The notes under the pieces were generated by a model, which did no database searches, was not told where the DNA came from, and worked only from the letters and a program-made list of their open reading frames with translations. From assembly GCA_016765135.1 (NCBI GenBank), contig JAESQN010000043.1, positions 1 through 33,925 on the forward strand: DNA of 33,925 nt. The letters are read 5' to 3'. The translations under genes and the position numbers were made by a program. Shown here in pieces: positions 8,213 to 16,546 of this stretch (positions are counted from its first letter, which is position 1; each line of letters starts with the position of its first letter). The DNA comes from Robiginitomaculum sp. GTDB taxonomy: Bacteria > Pseudomonadota > Alphaproteobacteria > Caulobacterales > Maricaulaceae.

Positions 8213-8590
8213 ATGAAAGCCGACATCATCCTGTCCAAAAGTTTTAGCTTTGAGGCGGCCCATTCTATTGATCTGCCTGACGGCACCGATCCGGGCTATA
8301 AACACCTGCACGGGCATTCATTTAGCGCCAGCCTGTCAGTTAAGGGGCGTAAGGAAGATATTGATAAATGGCTGTTGGATTTCGGCTCGCTTGATCCGGT
8401 GATAGAGAAAATCCGGGACAAGCTCGATCATGCTTATTTGAACGATATTGAAGGGCTGAAATACTCAACCCTGGAAAATCTCTGTGCCTATATCTTTGAT
8501 TTGGCTGAGCCCATGGTGCCAAGCCTGCACGCCGTAGAGATTTCCCGCCACACCTGCGGCCAGACATGCCGTTTGGTGATTGACGAGTAG
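8213..8590 (+). CDS. queD: QueD/6-pyruvoyl-tetrahydropterin synthase family protein with altered active site
   Basis: The protein has 125 residues and the T-fold of the PTPS/QueD family. QueD makes 6-carboxy-tetrahydropterin for queuosine from dihydroneopterin triphosphate. The three zinc ligands are present: H17 (SFEAAH), H33 and H35 (HLHGHSF). The Asp-His pair is also there (D72-H73 in KLDHAYLND). The position four before H33, where E. coli QueD has its catalytic Cys, is Tyr29. The Glu of the C-terminal ETC motif is replaced (SRHTCGQTC). The start is ATG at 8213, giving the usual N-terminus; an alternative in-frame start at 8180 has no support. metG begins 9 nt downstream. No queC, queE or queF is in the window. 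A changed reaction or a paralog role is possible. Confidence 0.85.
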   Translation: MKADIILSKSFSFEAAHSIDLPDGTDPGYKHLHGHSFSASLSVKGRKEDIDKWLLDFGSLDPVIEKIRDKLDHAYLNDIEGLKYSTLENLCAYIFDLAEPMVPSLHAVEISRHTCGQTCRLVIDE

Positions 8591-8599
8591 GACAGGAAT

Positions 8600-10366
8600 A
8601 TGGCTAGAATTCTCATCACATCGGCATTGCCTTATATTAACGGGGTCAAGCATTTGGGCAATCTGGCGGGTTCCATGCTGCCTGCGGATGTGTATGCGCG
8701 GGCTATGCGTTTGCTGGGCCATGAGGTTTTATATATTTGTGCCACAGATGAGCACGGTACCCCGGCAGAACTGGCGGCGGCGGCGGCGGGCATAGATGTG
8801 CGCGAATTTTGCGATAAAATGTACGAGGCCCAGCGGGCCGCCGGGGCTGATTTTAAAATGTCTTATGATTATTTTGGCCGCTCCAGTAACCCGTCAAACC
8901 ACGTCCTGACCCAACATCTGGCCCATGCTTTGGAAGCGGAAGGCTTGATCGAGGAACGGATTTCCCAACAAGTGTATTCGGTAGATGACAAGCGGTTCTT
9001 ACCCGACCGTTATGTGGAAGGTACGTGCCCGGCTTGCGGTTACGAAAAAGCTCGAGGAGATCAATGTGATGGTTGTGGCAAGCTACTTGACCCCATTGAC
9101 CTAATTGACCCATATTCGGCCCTTTCGGGTTCAAAAAACGTCGAAATCCGCGATACTAATCATCTTTATCTCAAGCAAAGCGAAATGGCACCGCGTCTGC
9201 GTGCCTGGATTGACAAAGCTGAGGGTTGGCCAGCACTCGCCAAGTCTATCGCCTATAAATGGCTGGACGAGGGCCTGCGTGACCGCTCCATCACCCGTGA
9301 TTTAAGCTGGGGTATTCCCGTCGCCTACAAGGGCGAAGTGCGTCCCGGATTTGAAAACAAGGTTTTCTATGTCTGGTTTGATGCGCCCATAGAATATATC
9401 GCTGCGACCCAAGATTGGGCAGAGGAAACGGGTGGTACCGAAGAAAGAAATTGGCAAAGTTGGTGGCGCACTGGCTCCACGGTTTTGGGCGGCGCAGATA
9501 ATGTCACCTATGTACAATTTATGGGCAAGGACAATGTGGCCTTTCATACTCTGTCATTCCCGACCACACTTATCGGTTCGGGCGAGCCGTGGAAGCTGGT
9601 GGACAGGCTCAAGGCCTTTAACTGGGTGACATGGTACGGTGGCAAGTTCTCCACATCTGAGAAACGCGGCGTATTCATGGATCAAGCCATTGAATTGGCC
9701 CCGAGCGATTATTGGCGCTGGCACCTCACCGCAAATGCGCCGGAGGGTTCGGACGCAGGCTTTACCTTTGAGGATTTCGCCGCAAGGATAAATTCCGATC
9801 TGGCCAATGTACTGGGCAATTTCGTCAACCGCATCACCAAATATACGGTTTCTAAATTCGAGGGCAAGGTGCCATCATTTGAGCAATTTGGTGGCGGCGA
9901 ATGGGGCGCGGCGGAAGACATTTTGGTGGCCGAATTATCAGAACGTCTGCCAAAAATGATTGCTTATTACGAAAATATGGAGTTTCGCAAGGCGGCGGCT
10001 GAAACCCGCGCTATTTGGGCCACGGGCAATGAATATTTAACCCAGGCCGCCCCGTGGAGCCAATATAAAACCGATATTGACCAAGCGGCAATCGGCGTGC
10101 GTATCGGGCTAAACCTGGTGGCTCTGTTCGGCATATTGGCCCAACCAATACTCCCCGACGCCGCAGAAAAAATTCTGGACGCCATGAATGTTCCCAAGGG
10201 CAATCGTAGCTGGAATTTTGACAATGATGACTGGGCAACCCAAATCAAAGCCATATTGAACGCCCTGCCGCACGGGCTGGAGATTAGCGCACCAGAAGTG
10301 TTATTCGCCAAGATAGAGGATACAGACATAGACGTTTGGAAAGCTCAATTTGGCGGTGAGGTATAA
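8600..10366 (+). CDS. metG: Methionyl-tRNA synthetase
   Basis: This class I synthetase charges tRNA-Met in the cytosol and has 588 residues. The nucleotide-binding segment ALPYINGVKHLGN contains the HIGH equivalent HLGN at 18-21. A zinc knuckle lies at C143/C146 and C156/C159 (CPACG and CDGCG). The KMSKS equivalent is KFSTSEKRG from 349. The anticodon-binding domain follows (NVLGNFVNRITKY). It lacks the C-terminal Trbp111-like tRNA-binding extension found in longer MetG proteins. The start ATG is preceded by AGGA in GACAGGAAT, and the gene is 9 nt downstream of the QueD-like gene, so they form a likely operon. Confidence 0.97.
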   Translation: MARILITSALPYINGVKHLGNLAGSMLPADVYARAMRLLGHEVLYICATDEHGTPAELAAAAAGIDVREFCDKMYEAQRAAGADFKMSYDYFGRSSNPSNHVLTQHLAHALEAEGLIEERISQQVYSVDDKRFLPDRYVEGTCPACGYEKARGDQCDGCGKLLDPIDLIDPYSALSGSKNVEIRDTNHLYLKQSEMAPRLRAWIDKAEGWPALAKSIAYKWLDEGLRDRSITRDLSWGIPVAYKGEVRPGFENKVFYVWFDAPIEYIAATQDWAEETGGTEERNWQSWWRTGSTVLGGADNVTYVQFMGKDNVAFHTLSFPTTLIGSGEPWKLVDRLKAFNWVTWYGGKFSTSEKRGVFMDQAIELAPSDYWRWHLTANAPEGSDAGFTFEDFAARINSDLANVLGNFVNRITKYTVSKFEGKVPSFEQFGGGEWGAAEDILVAELSERLPKMIAYYENMEFRKAAAETRAIWATGNEYLTQAAPWSQYKTDIDQAAIGVRIGLNLVALFGILAQPILPDAAEKILDAMNVPKGNRSWNFDNDDWATQIKAILNALPHGLEISAPEVLFAKIEDTDIDVWKAQFGGEV

Positions 10367-10435
10367 ATAACCGTAATACATCAATTTAATAGCAGTAAAA
10401 ACTGCACCTTTGCGCTGTCTTTATACTGGCTATTA

Positions 10436-10458
10436 CGCGAATCATGTGTTAATTCGCG
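10436..10458. promoter_or_regulatory. Inverted repeat upstream of acpP
   Basis: CGCGAAT (10436-10442) and ATTCGCG (10452-10458) are perfect inverted arms around 9 nt, in the 175-nt gap between metG and acpP. The left arm holds part of a GANTC site (GAATC at 10439-10443), the CcrM methylation target in alphaproteobacteria. It could be an operator for the fatty-acid genes. The rest of the gap shows a 5-bp hairpin at 10392-10405 and no clear promoter. Confidence 0.35.
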
Positions 10459-10541
10459 CCCGTTGTTGGGATGGCTCTTGTAATTCAGTGGGAGAGTTCT
10501 AACATTACAAATAAGCGAATTGGCAACAAAAGGATTATCAT

Positions 10542-10778
10542 ATGTCAGACGTATTAAGCCGCGTAAGCAAAATGGTTGTTGAACACCTCGATGTTGAGGA
10601 AGACAAAGTAACCGAGAAGGCAAATTTCATTGAAGATCTGGGCGCTGACAGCCTGGACAATGTAGAGCTTGTTATGGCGTTTGAAGAGGAATTTGATATT
10701 GAAATTCCTGATGACGCTGCTGAAACTATTCAAACCGTGGGCGATGCTGTTAAGTTTATCACCGAAGCCACGGCTTAA
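10542..10778 (+). CDS. acpP: Acyl carrier protein
   Basis: This 78-residue acidic protein carries growing acyl chains in fatty-acid and lipid A synthesis. Ser37 in the invariant DSLD motif ([21 protein letters not shown]) receives 4'-phosphopantetheine. Length and sequence are standard for AcpP. AAAAGGATT precedes the ATG. The 5-nt gap to fabF and the acpP-fabF-mltG-yicC-gmk order match the usual alphaproteobacterial cluster, so this is the housekeeping ACP and not a polyketide-type paralog. Confidence 0.98.
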   Translation: MSDVLSRVSKMVVEHLDVEEDKVTEKANFIEDLGADSLDNVELVMAFEEEFDIEIPDDAAETIQTVGDAVKFITEATA

Positions 10779-10783
10779 TCTGC

Positions 10784-12088
10784 ATGGCAGGGCGGCGGGT
10801 CGTTGTTACAGGACTGGGTCTCGTTACGCCTTTAGGGTGTGGTGTGGACACTGCGTGGAGCAATGTACTCGCCAATAAATCCGGTGCGAGCCGTATTGAG
10901 CATTTTCAAGCTGATGATCTGGGTTGCGAAATTGCCGCAATGGTGCCGCGTCTTGACGGGCGTGGTGGCGGTGGTGCCGACATTGCGGGTACGTTCGATC
11001 CTGATGCGTTTCTAACGAAACGTGAACAAAACCGAATTGACGAATTTATCGTATTTGGGATTGTCGCCGCAGAGGAGGCTATCAAGGATTCGGGCTGGGT
11101 GATTGACCCTGAGGATACGGAGACGCAAGAACGTACAGGTGTTATTTTCGGTTCAGGTCTGGGCGGTCTGCAAACCATTTACGAAAGTTCCTTGAAGTTG
11201 GCAGAAAAAGGCCCGCGACGATTTGGGCCGTTCGTTTTGCCTGGTATGCTGACCAATTTGACCTCAGGGCATATTTCTATTCGCCACGGTTATAAAGGAG
11301 CTAACCACAGTGTGGTGACGGCCTGTGCAACCGGCGCTCATGCGATCGGCGATGCGGCGCGGATGATTGAGCGCGGCGATGTAGATGTTATGATCGCTGG
11401 CGGTAGTGAAGCGACCATTTGCCGAATAGGCATAACCAGCTTCGTCGCTTGCCGGGCGATGACGACAGGGTTTAATGACAAGCCAGAAACGGCTTCGCGA
11501 CCTTACGATAAAGACCGCGACGGATTCTTGATGGGCGAGGGGGCGGGCGCAGTTGTTCTTGAAGAATACGAACATGCCAAAGCCCGTGGTGCCACAATAT
11601 ATGCAGAGCTAAAAGGATATGGTTTGACGGGCGACGCCTATCATATCACCAGTCCGGCTCCAGACGGCTCCGGTGGGTACCGGGCCATGAAAATGGCCCT
11701 TAATGATGCCGGAATGACGGTTGATGAAATCGGTTATGTCAATGCCCACGGGACGTCTACCCCCATGGGCGACGAGGTGGAGTTAAAAGCGGTGGAACGT
11801 CTATTCGGTGATGCGGCCAGCAATTTGTCCATGTCGTCAACCAAGTCTGCGACCGGACATTTATTGGGGGCGGCCGGGGCCGTAGAAGCGATCTTCTCCA
11901 TATTGGCGGTGCGCGATAATATGGTGCCGCCGACATTGAATTTACACAATCCGTCGGTGGAAACACCTATTGATCTTGTACCTCTGAAAGCGAAGAAAAA
12001 GTCCCTCAAAGCTGTCATGTCCAATTCATTTGGGTTTGGCGGCACCAATGCGTCACTTATCTTTGCTGAACTTCCTAAAAATGATTAG
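10784..12088 (+). CDS. fabF: 3-oxoacyl-[acyl-carrier-protein] synthase II
   Basis: This condensing enzyme extends acyl-ACP with malonyl-ACP in type II fatty-acid synthesis. It has 434 residues and the KAS fold. The catalytic Cys181 is in VVTACATGAHAIGDA, His322 in NAHGTSTPMGD, and Lys354 and His359 in STKSATGHLLGAAGAVE. The end, NSFGFGGTNASLIF, is typical. It starts five nt after acpP without its own clear Shine-Dalgarno sequence, suggesting coupled translation. A glycine-rich short insert (RGGGGAD) near residue 65 is a minor loop difference. FabF rather than FabB is chosen from acpP linkage and sequence. Confidence 0.97.
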   Translation: MAGRRVVVTGLGLVTPLGCGVDTAWSNVLANKSGASRIEHFQADDLGCEIAAMVPRLDGRGGGGADIAGTFDPDAFLTKREQNRIDEFIVFGIVAAEEAIKDSGWVIDPEDTETQERTGVIFGSGLGGLQTIYESSLKLAEKGPRRFGPFVLPGMLTNLTSGHISIRHGYKGANHSVVTACATGAHAIGDAARMIERGDVDVMIAGGSEATICRIGITSFVACRAMTTGFNDKPETASRPYDKDRDGFLMGEGAGAVVLEEYEHAKARGATIYAELKGYGLTGDAYHITSPAPDGSGGYRAMKMALNDAGMTVDEIGYVNAHGTSTPMGDEVELKAVERLFGDAASNLSMSSTKSATGHLLGAAGAVEAIFSILAVRDNMVPPTLNLHNPSVETPIDLVPLKAKKKSLKAVMSNSFGFGGTNASLIFAELPKND

Positions 12089-12096
12089 GTTCGGGT

Positions 12097-13188
12097 ATGA
12101 CCCGTGCTGGCTTCCAGATGCATGAAGACCCACAAGATGCTCATGATGAGGGTTTGAGTAAACGCCATGCGTTCGGCATTGCCACTATGATGATGGTTGG
12201 CATGCTGACCTTTTTATCCGCATTTGCCGTGCTCGGTTTTGCTGTTATGAAATATAGATATATTGGAGAAGGGCCTTTGCTGGCGGAGCAAATCTTCGAA
12301 GTGAAAAAGGGTGCCGGACTGTCAACCATAGCGACAAAGCTGGACGCCGAGGGTGTTATCAGTCGTGCGGGAACCTTTAAATTGTTTGTTAAACTGGACG
12401 GCGGGGAAGCTGACCTCAAGGCGGGGGAATATGCTATTCCGCCCGCTGCGAGCATGCGCGATGTTTACGAAATCCTCACGGACGGACAGGCGATTTTGTA
12501 TCCCTTTACTGTAGCAGAAGGTCTGACCAGTGCGCAAATTATTCGCCAAATCGGGGCAGCGGCAAACATACCTGGCGACATGCCCGTAGTCCCGGCTGAG
12601 GGTACGCTTTTACCCGAAACTTATATGCTACCCAAGTCCATGACCAAGACGGAATTGGTCAAAAAAATGCGCAATGAGCAAGAAGAACTTCTGGATAAAT
12701 TGTGGAAAGATCGCGCTCTTGGCCTGCCCATAAAAACCAAGAGGGAAGCCCTGATTTTGGCTTCCATAGTTGAAAAAGAAACTGGTGTAGGCAGTGAGCG
12801 CAAGCATGTGGCGGGTGTGTTTATTAACCGCTTGAACAGGGGGATGCGCCTCGAATCCGATCCAACAATTATCTACGGGCTTACGGGCGGTGAGAAATTG
12901 GGGCGAGGCTTGCGCCGCTCGGAAATTGACCGCAGAACCGATTGGAATACCTACCGGATTGACGGTTTGCCCAAAACCCCCATCTGCAATCCGGGCCGCG
13001 CCGCCATAGAAGCCGTGCTCGACCCAATGAAAACCGAAGATGTTTTCTTTGTGGCGGACGGAAAAGGCGGGCATGTATTTGCCAAAACCTTGCGCGGACA
13101 TAATGCAAATGTCCGAGAATGGCGCAAAATCGAGAAAGCGCGTAAGCGTGCTGCTCGTAAAAGGGCCAAAGAGAAAGCAAACCAATGA
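12097..13188 (+). CDS. mltG: Endolytic murein transglycosylase MltG
   Basis: MltG is an inner-membrane enzyme that cuts nascent glycan strands in the periplasm, ending their elongation. It has 363 residues: a short cytosolic N-terminus, one membrane helix at about 25-50 (FGIATMMMVGMLTFLSAFAV), a LysM-like region and the YceG domain. The catalytic Glu is expected at E226 in LASIVEKETG. MRLESDPTIIYGL and the closing VFFVADGKGGHVFAKTLRGHN are family signatures. A later ATG at 12118 is possible, but neither start has a good ribosome site. It sits between fabF and yicC in a conserved order. Confidence 0.94.
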   Translation: MTRAGFQMHEDPQDAHDEGLSKRHAFGIATMMMVGMLTFLSAFAVLGFAVMKYRYIGEGPLLAEQIFEVKKGAGLSTIATKLDAEGVISRAGTFKLFVKLDGGEADLKAGEYAIPPAASMRDVYEILTDGQAILYPFTVAEGLTSAQIIRQIGAAANIPGDMPVVPAEGTLLPETYMLPKSMTKTELVKKMRNEQEELLDKLWKDRALGLPIKTKREALILASIVEKETGVGSERKHVAGVFINRLNRGMRLESDPTIIYGLTGGEKLGRGLRRSEIDRRTDWNTYRIDGLPKTPICNPGRAAIEAVLDPMKTEDVFFVADGKGGHVFAKTLRGHNANVREWRKIEKARKRAARKRAKEKANQ

Positions 13189-13205
13189 TGAATTTGGGGA
13201 GCCTG

Positions 13206-14081
13206 ATGAGCATGACCGGATATGGCCGCGCTGAAGCGGGTTTTGAAGACTGGTCATGGGTGTGGGAAGTGCGGGCGGTCAACGGCAAGAATTTGGATAT
13301 GCGCCTGCGTCTGCCGCCGGGGTTTGAGAGCCTTGATCCTGCGGTACGTCGCCAAGTTAACAAGGCGTTGGCACGGGGGAATTTGCAAATCAATTTGACC
13401 ATGCAGGCGGCTGGCGGTGCAGAAAATTATGTGATTAACACCGAATGGCTACAAACCCTCATAAGTTCCGCGACCTATATGCGCCAAAAAAATGATCAGG
13501 TTTCAGCCGCAAGGCTTGACGGCTTATATCTAGTGAAAGGTGTCATTGCTGAAACCACTGACAATGCATCCGACCCGAAATATAAAGCCCGCAATGATGA
13601 GGTACTAAAGAGCCTCGGTGCGATGTTAGCAAGCCTGAAGAACGCCCGTAAAGTTGAGGGTAAGGCCATGGATAAAATCCTTAAAGCTAATATCAAGGAT
13701 TTCGGTAAATTGGTACAACAAGCACGGGCGTGTGAAAGTGTTTTGCCGCAAAATATCAAGGCCAGGTTCGAGCAAAAAATGACCGAACTGCTTGGAGACG
13801 ATTTACCCCAGGATAAACTGGTACAAGAGGCGGCACTTTTGGCCATCAAAGCGGATATACGCGAGGAGTTGGACAGGTTGGATGCCCATGTGGCTCAGGC
13901 CAGAGCCTTGTTAAAGGCCGGATCGCCTGTGGGCCGTAAGCTGGATTTTTTGTGCCAGGAATTTATCCGCGAAATTAACACAATGTGCGCAAAGTCTACG
14001 GATATTGATTTAACGCAAATCGGGCTGGAGATGAAAAGCCTGACCGAACAGTTTAGGGAGCAAGCGGCCAATGTTGAATAA
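13206..14081 (+). CDS. yicC: YicC-family protein (putative endoribonuclease)
   Basis: This protein has about 291 residues. The N-terminus MSMTGYGRAEA and the C-terminal DUF1732 segment (DFLCQEFIREINTMCAKSTDI, then GLEMKSLTEQFREQAANVE) are the two hallmarks of the family. E. coli YicC has been linked to RNA cleavage and small-RNA decay. GGGGAG at 13196-13201 supports the ATG at 13206, or the one at 13212. The longer frame from 13185 would overlap the mltG stop by four bases and is also possible. Its end overlaps gmk by 11 nt. Confidence 0.93.
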   Translation: MSMTGYGRAEAGFEDWSWVWEVRAVNGKNLDMRLRLPPGFESLDPAVRRQVNKALARGNLQINLTMQAAGGAENYVINTEWLQTLISSATYMRQKNDQVSAARLDGLYLVKGVIAETTDNASDPKYKARNDEVLKSLGAMLASLKNARKVEGKAMDKILKANIKDFGKLVQQARACESVLPQNIKARFEQKMTELLGDDLPQDKLVQEAALLAIKADIREELDRLDAHVAQARALLKAGSPVGRKLDFLCQEFIREINTMCAKSTDIDLTQIGLEMKSLTEQFREQAANVE

Positions 14082-14733
14082 TGGGTCGAATAGTTTGCAC
14101 GGTTTAAAGCGGAAACGTCGCGGACTTATGGTGGTGTTATCCTCGCCGTCCGGGGCCGGGAAAAGCACTCTGACCCGTAAGCTACTAACGGAAAATTCTA
14201 ATATGACTATGTCGGTGTCGGCCACCACGCGCCGTGCCCGTAGCGGTGAGCAAGACGGTGTTGATTACTATTTTGTCGGTAAAACCGAGTTTTCCAAAAT
14301 GCTCGACAATGAGGAATTCCTTGAACACGCCAAAGTGTTTGACAATTATTACGGCACCCCGCGTGCGCCTGTCGAGGCGGCGCTTGCGGACGGTAAAGAT
14401 GTGGTGTTTGACATTGACTGGCAAGGCGCCCAGCAACTGACCCAGGCGGCAGGAGATGATCTGGTTAAGATATTTATCCTGCCACCCAGCAAGCGCGAGC
14501 TGGAAACCCGTCTCCAAACCCGCGCCCAGGACAGTGCAAACGTCATAGCGCGGCGTATGGCAAAATCCGAAGCCGAGATTAGCCACTGGGCCGAATATGA
14601 TTACATCATCGTAAATGACGATCTGGAAACCGCTATGACCGAACTGCGCACAATCGTAACCGCAGAGCGCCTAAAACGACGCCGACAACTCTGGCTAGGC
14701 CCGTTTGTCAAGGGGTTGATTGAAGGACGTTAG
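14071..14733 (+). CDS. gmk: Guanylate kinase
   Basis: This enzyme phosphorylates GMP to GDP. It has 220 residues and the P-loop is SSPSGAGKST at 24-33. GMP-binding features follow: SATTRRARSGEQDGVDYYFV, FLEHAKVFDNYYGTPRAPVE and VVFDIDWQGAQQL. The lid region holds RLQTRAQDSANVIARRM. The N-terminal 17 residues before the first strand are slightly longer than in E. coli. The start lies within yicC. The 3' end overlaps the convergent rsmA gene by 39 nt, so both C-termini are encoded in the same DNA. Confidence 0.97.
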   Translation: MLNNGSNSLHGLKRKRRGLMVVLSSPSGAGKSTLTRKLLTENSNMTMSVSATTRRARSGEQDGVDYYFVGKTEFSKMLDNEEFLEHAKVFDNYYGTPRAPVEAALADGKDVVFDIDWQGAQQLTQAAGDDLVKIFILPPSKRELETRLQTRAQDSANVIARRMAKSEAEISHWAEYDYIIVNDDLETAMTELRTIVTAERLKRRRQLWLGPFVKGLIEGR

Positions 14734-15567
14734 AGACTGCGCCAATCTATGAAAACCCGCTATATCTATGGTTTCGGGGCGGGCCGTTGGATCTATATTG
14801 GCTTTTGTTAGCCAGTCGTTCAGGTCAATGCTATGGGTTTTAGCTAGGGGCTTTAAGGATTTTCTGAGCATTTTTCTGCGTTGCCCGAAGGCGCCTGCGG
14901 TGATTTGGCCCAGAAGTTTTAAATCGCCAAAGCGTTTGTTTTCGGGCAAAATATCCAACACAATCACGGCGCTGTCGACTTTGGGCGGCGGGGTGAAAGC
15001 GCTGGCGGGGATATCAAATGAGATATGTCCGTGGGCAATAGAGCCTGCCAAAACGGCCAACCTGCCATAGGCCTTGTTGCCCGGTGTGGCCACAACCCGT
15101 TCGGCCACTTCCTTTTGTAACATCAACACCAGTCTGTCCCAAAATGGTGGTGCTGCGGTTAACCAGTTAATTAGAAGCTTGGTGCCAACATTATAGGGCA
15201 GATTGGCACATATGCGTAGGGGGCGAATATCGGACAAGTTGGCCGGGTCAGTTCTCAGTGCGTCCTCATTGATGATGTGAAGCCTTGCATCTGCGACGCT
15301 CACAATGTCTTGGAGGGCTGGCAAGAACCGCTCGTCTTTTTCTATGGCAATGACCCGTTCGGCACCGGCCATAAGTAAAGAGCGGGTCAGCCCACCAGGG
15401 CCGGGGCCGACCTCTATGACCATCTCATGGGGAGCGGCAAGGCGGGCGATTTTGTCGGTCAGGTTCAAGTCCAGCAAGAAATGTTGGCCCAGGCTTTTTT
15501 TGGCAAACAGGTCGTGCTTTTGCAAGACATCCTTGAGGGGCGGTAAATTTTCCAGGGTGTTATTCAT
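14695..15567 (-). CDS. rsmA: 16S rRNA dimethyladenosine methyltransferase
   Basis: RsmA (KsgA) dimethylates the two adjacent adenines in the 3'-terminal hairpin of 16S rRNA late in 30S assembly. The protein has 290 residues. Motifs are KKSLGQHFLLDLNLTDKI, the SAM loop VIEVGPGPGGLTRSLL, and the catalytic NLPY in ICANLPYNVGTKLLI. The C-terminal domain has FGQRRKMLRKSLK. It is the last gene of the leftward lptF-lptG-surA-pdxA-rsmA run. It overlaps pdxA by 8 nt and the convergent gmk by 39 nt. Confidence 0.97.
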   Translation of the reverse strand: MNNTLENLPPLKDVLQKHDLFAKKSLGQHFLLDLNLTDKIARLAAPHEMVIEVGPGPGGLTRSLLMAGAERVIAIEKDERFLPALQDIVSVADARLHIINEDALRTDPANLSDIRPLRICANLPYNVGTKLLINWLTAAPPFWDRLVLMLQKEVAERVVATPGNKAYGRLAVLAGSIAHGHISFDIPASAFTPPPKVDSAVIVLDILPENKRFGDLKLLGQITAGAFGQRRKMLRKSLKPLAKTHSIDLNDWLTKANIDPTARPETIDIAGFHRLAQSLTSFNQPLDKRA

Positions 15568-16546
15568 TGTGCGCTCGATAATCTGACATGGTACGAGCGG
15601 CTTTGATGGCGGCGATCAGACTATCGGGGCGGGCAATACCGCGCCCGGCTATATCAAATGCGGTGCCGTGGTCGGGTGATGTGCGTATGATCGGCAGGCC
15701 AAGGGTCGTGTTAACGCCGCCGTGAAAATCCAGGGTTTTGACCGGAATAAGACCTTGGTCATGATACATAGCCAGCACCGCATCATAACCACGGCGGGCT
15801 TCGGCGTGGAACAGGGTATCGGCGGGGCTGGCGTCTGAAATATCAATACCGCTCGCTCGTAATTTAGCTGCCGCCGGGTTGAGAATTTCGATCTCCGCTC
15901 GTCCCAACGCGCCGCCTTCGCCAGCGTGAGGGTTAAGGCCCGCCATAGCAATGCGCGGGTTTTCGATACCGAAATCCGTGCGCAATGCTGCGTGCAGAAT
16001 TTTGGCGGTGCGTGTAATCGCTTCGCTCGTTATGGCGTCTGGTACGTCTTGTAAAGGGATGTGTATGGTCAGCAAAGCCACCCGCAAATCTTGGGCGCTG
16101 AGCATCATCACTGGCTTGCTCGCTTCGGTCAAATGGGCCAGATATTCCGTATGCCCCGGATGGGAAAAACCGGATTTATACAAAACTTCCTTGGCGATAG
16201 GATTGGTCACAACACCGCAGGCTTGGCCATTTTGTGCAAATTTCACCGCCATATCTATGGATTTTATTATAGTATTGGCGGCGTCCACATCTGGTTTGCC
16301 GGAGATTACGGGTACGCAGTCAATGGGCAAAACGGGCAGGGCATTGGGGAAATGTTTTACCGCCTGACTTGGTTTGTCGATCAAGGCCGCCCCGGGATAA
16401 AACATAGGGTCACCTATGACGAAAAAACACTCGTCGCTCTTTCGTGAGTTTTCCCAGGCTTTATACGTGATTTCCGGGCCAATACCTGCCGGGTCACCTA
16501 TAGTGAGCGCAAGCGGGTTAACGGTAGACGGATTAAGGGGAGGCAC
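15560..16546 (-). CDS. pdxA: 4-hydroxythreonine-4-phosphate dehydrogenase
   Basis: PdxA oxidises 4-phosphohydroxy-L-threonine in the DXP-dependent pyridoxal phosphate pathway, with NAD and a divalent metal. The protein has 328 residues. Family motifs are GDPAGIGPEI, GFSHPGHTEYLA, LNPHAGEGGALGRAE, AMYHDQGLIPVKTLDF and RTSPDHGTAFDIAG; the three His in GHTE, YHDQ and PDHG are the metal ligands. The start is GTG, sharing one base with the surA stop (TAGTG), so translation is probably coupled. The surA-pdxA-rsmA order is common in proteobacteria. Confidence 0.96.
   Translation of the reverse strand: MPPLNPSTVNPLALTIGDPAGIGPEITYKAWENSRKSDECFFVIGDPMFYPGAALIDKPSQAVKHFPNALPVLPIDCVPVISGKPDVDAANTIIKSIDMAVKFAQNGQACGVVTNPIAKEVLYKSGFSHPGHTEYLAHLTEASKPVMMLSAQDLRVALLTIHIPLQDVPDAITSEAITRTAKILHAALRTDFGIENPRIAMAGLNPHAGEGGALGRAEIEILNPAAAKLRASGIDISDASPADTLFHAEARRGYDAVLAMYHDQGLIPVKTLDFHGGVNTTLGLPIIRTSPDHGTAFDIAGRGIARPDSLIAAIKAARTMSDYRAHNE

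Noticed and set aside
10392-10405. GCAGT-AAAA-ACTGC hairpin after metG as a terminator
   Set aside because: Only five base pairs and no T-run follows.
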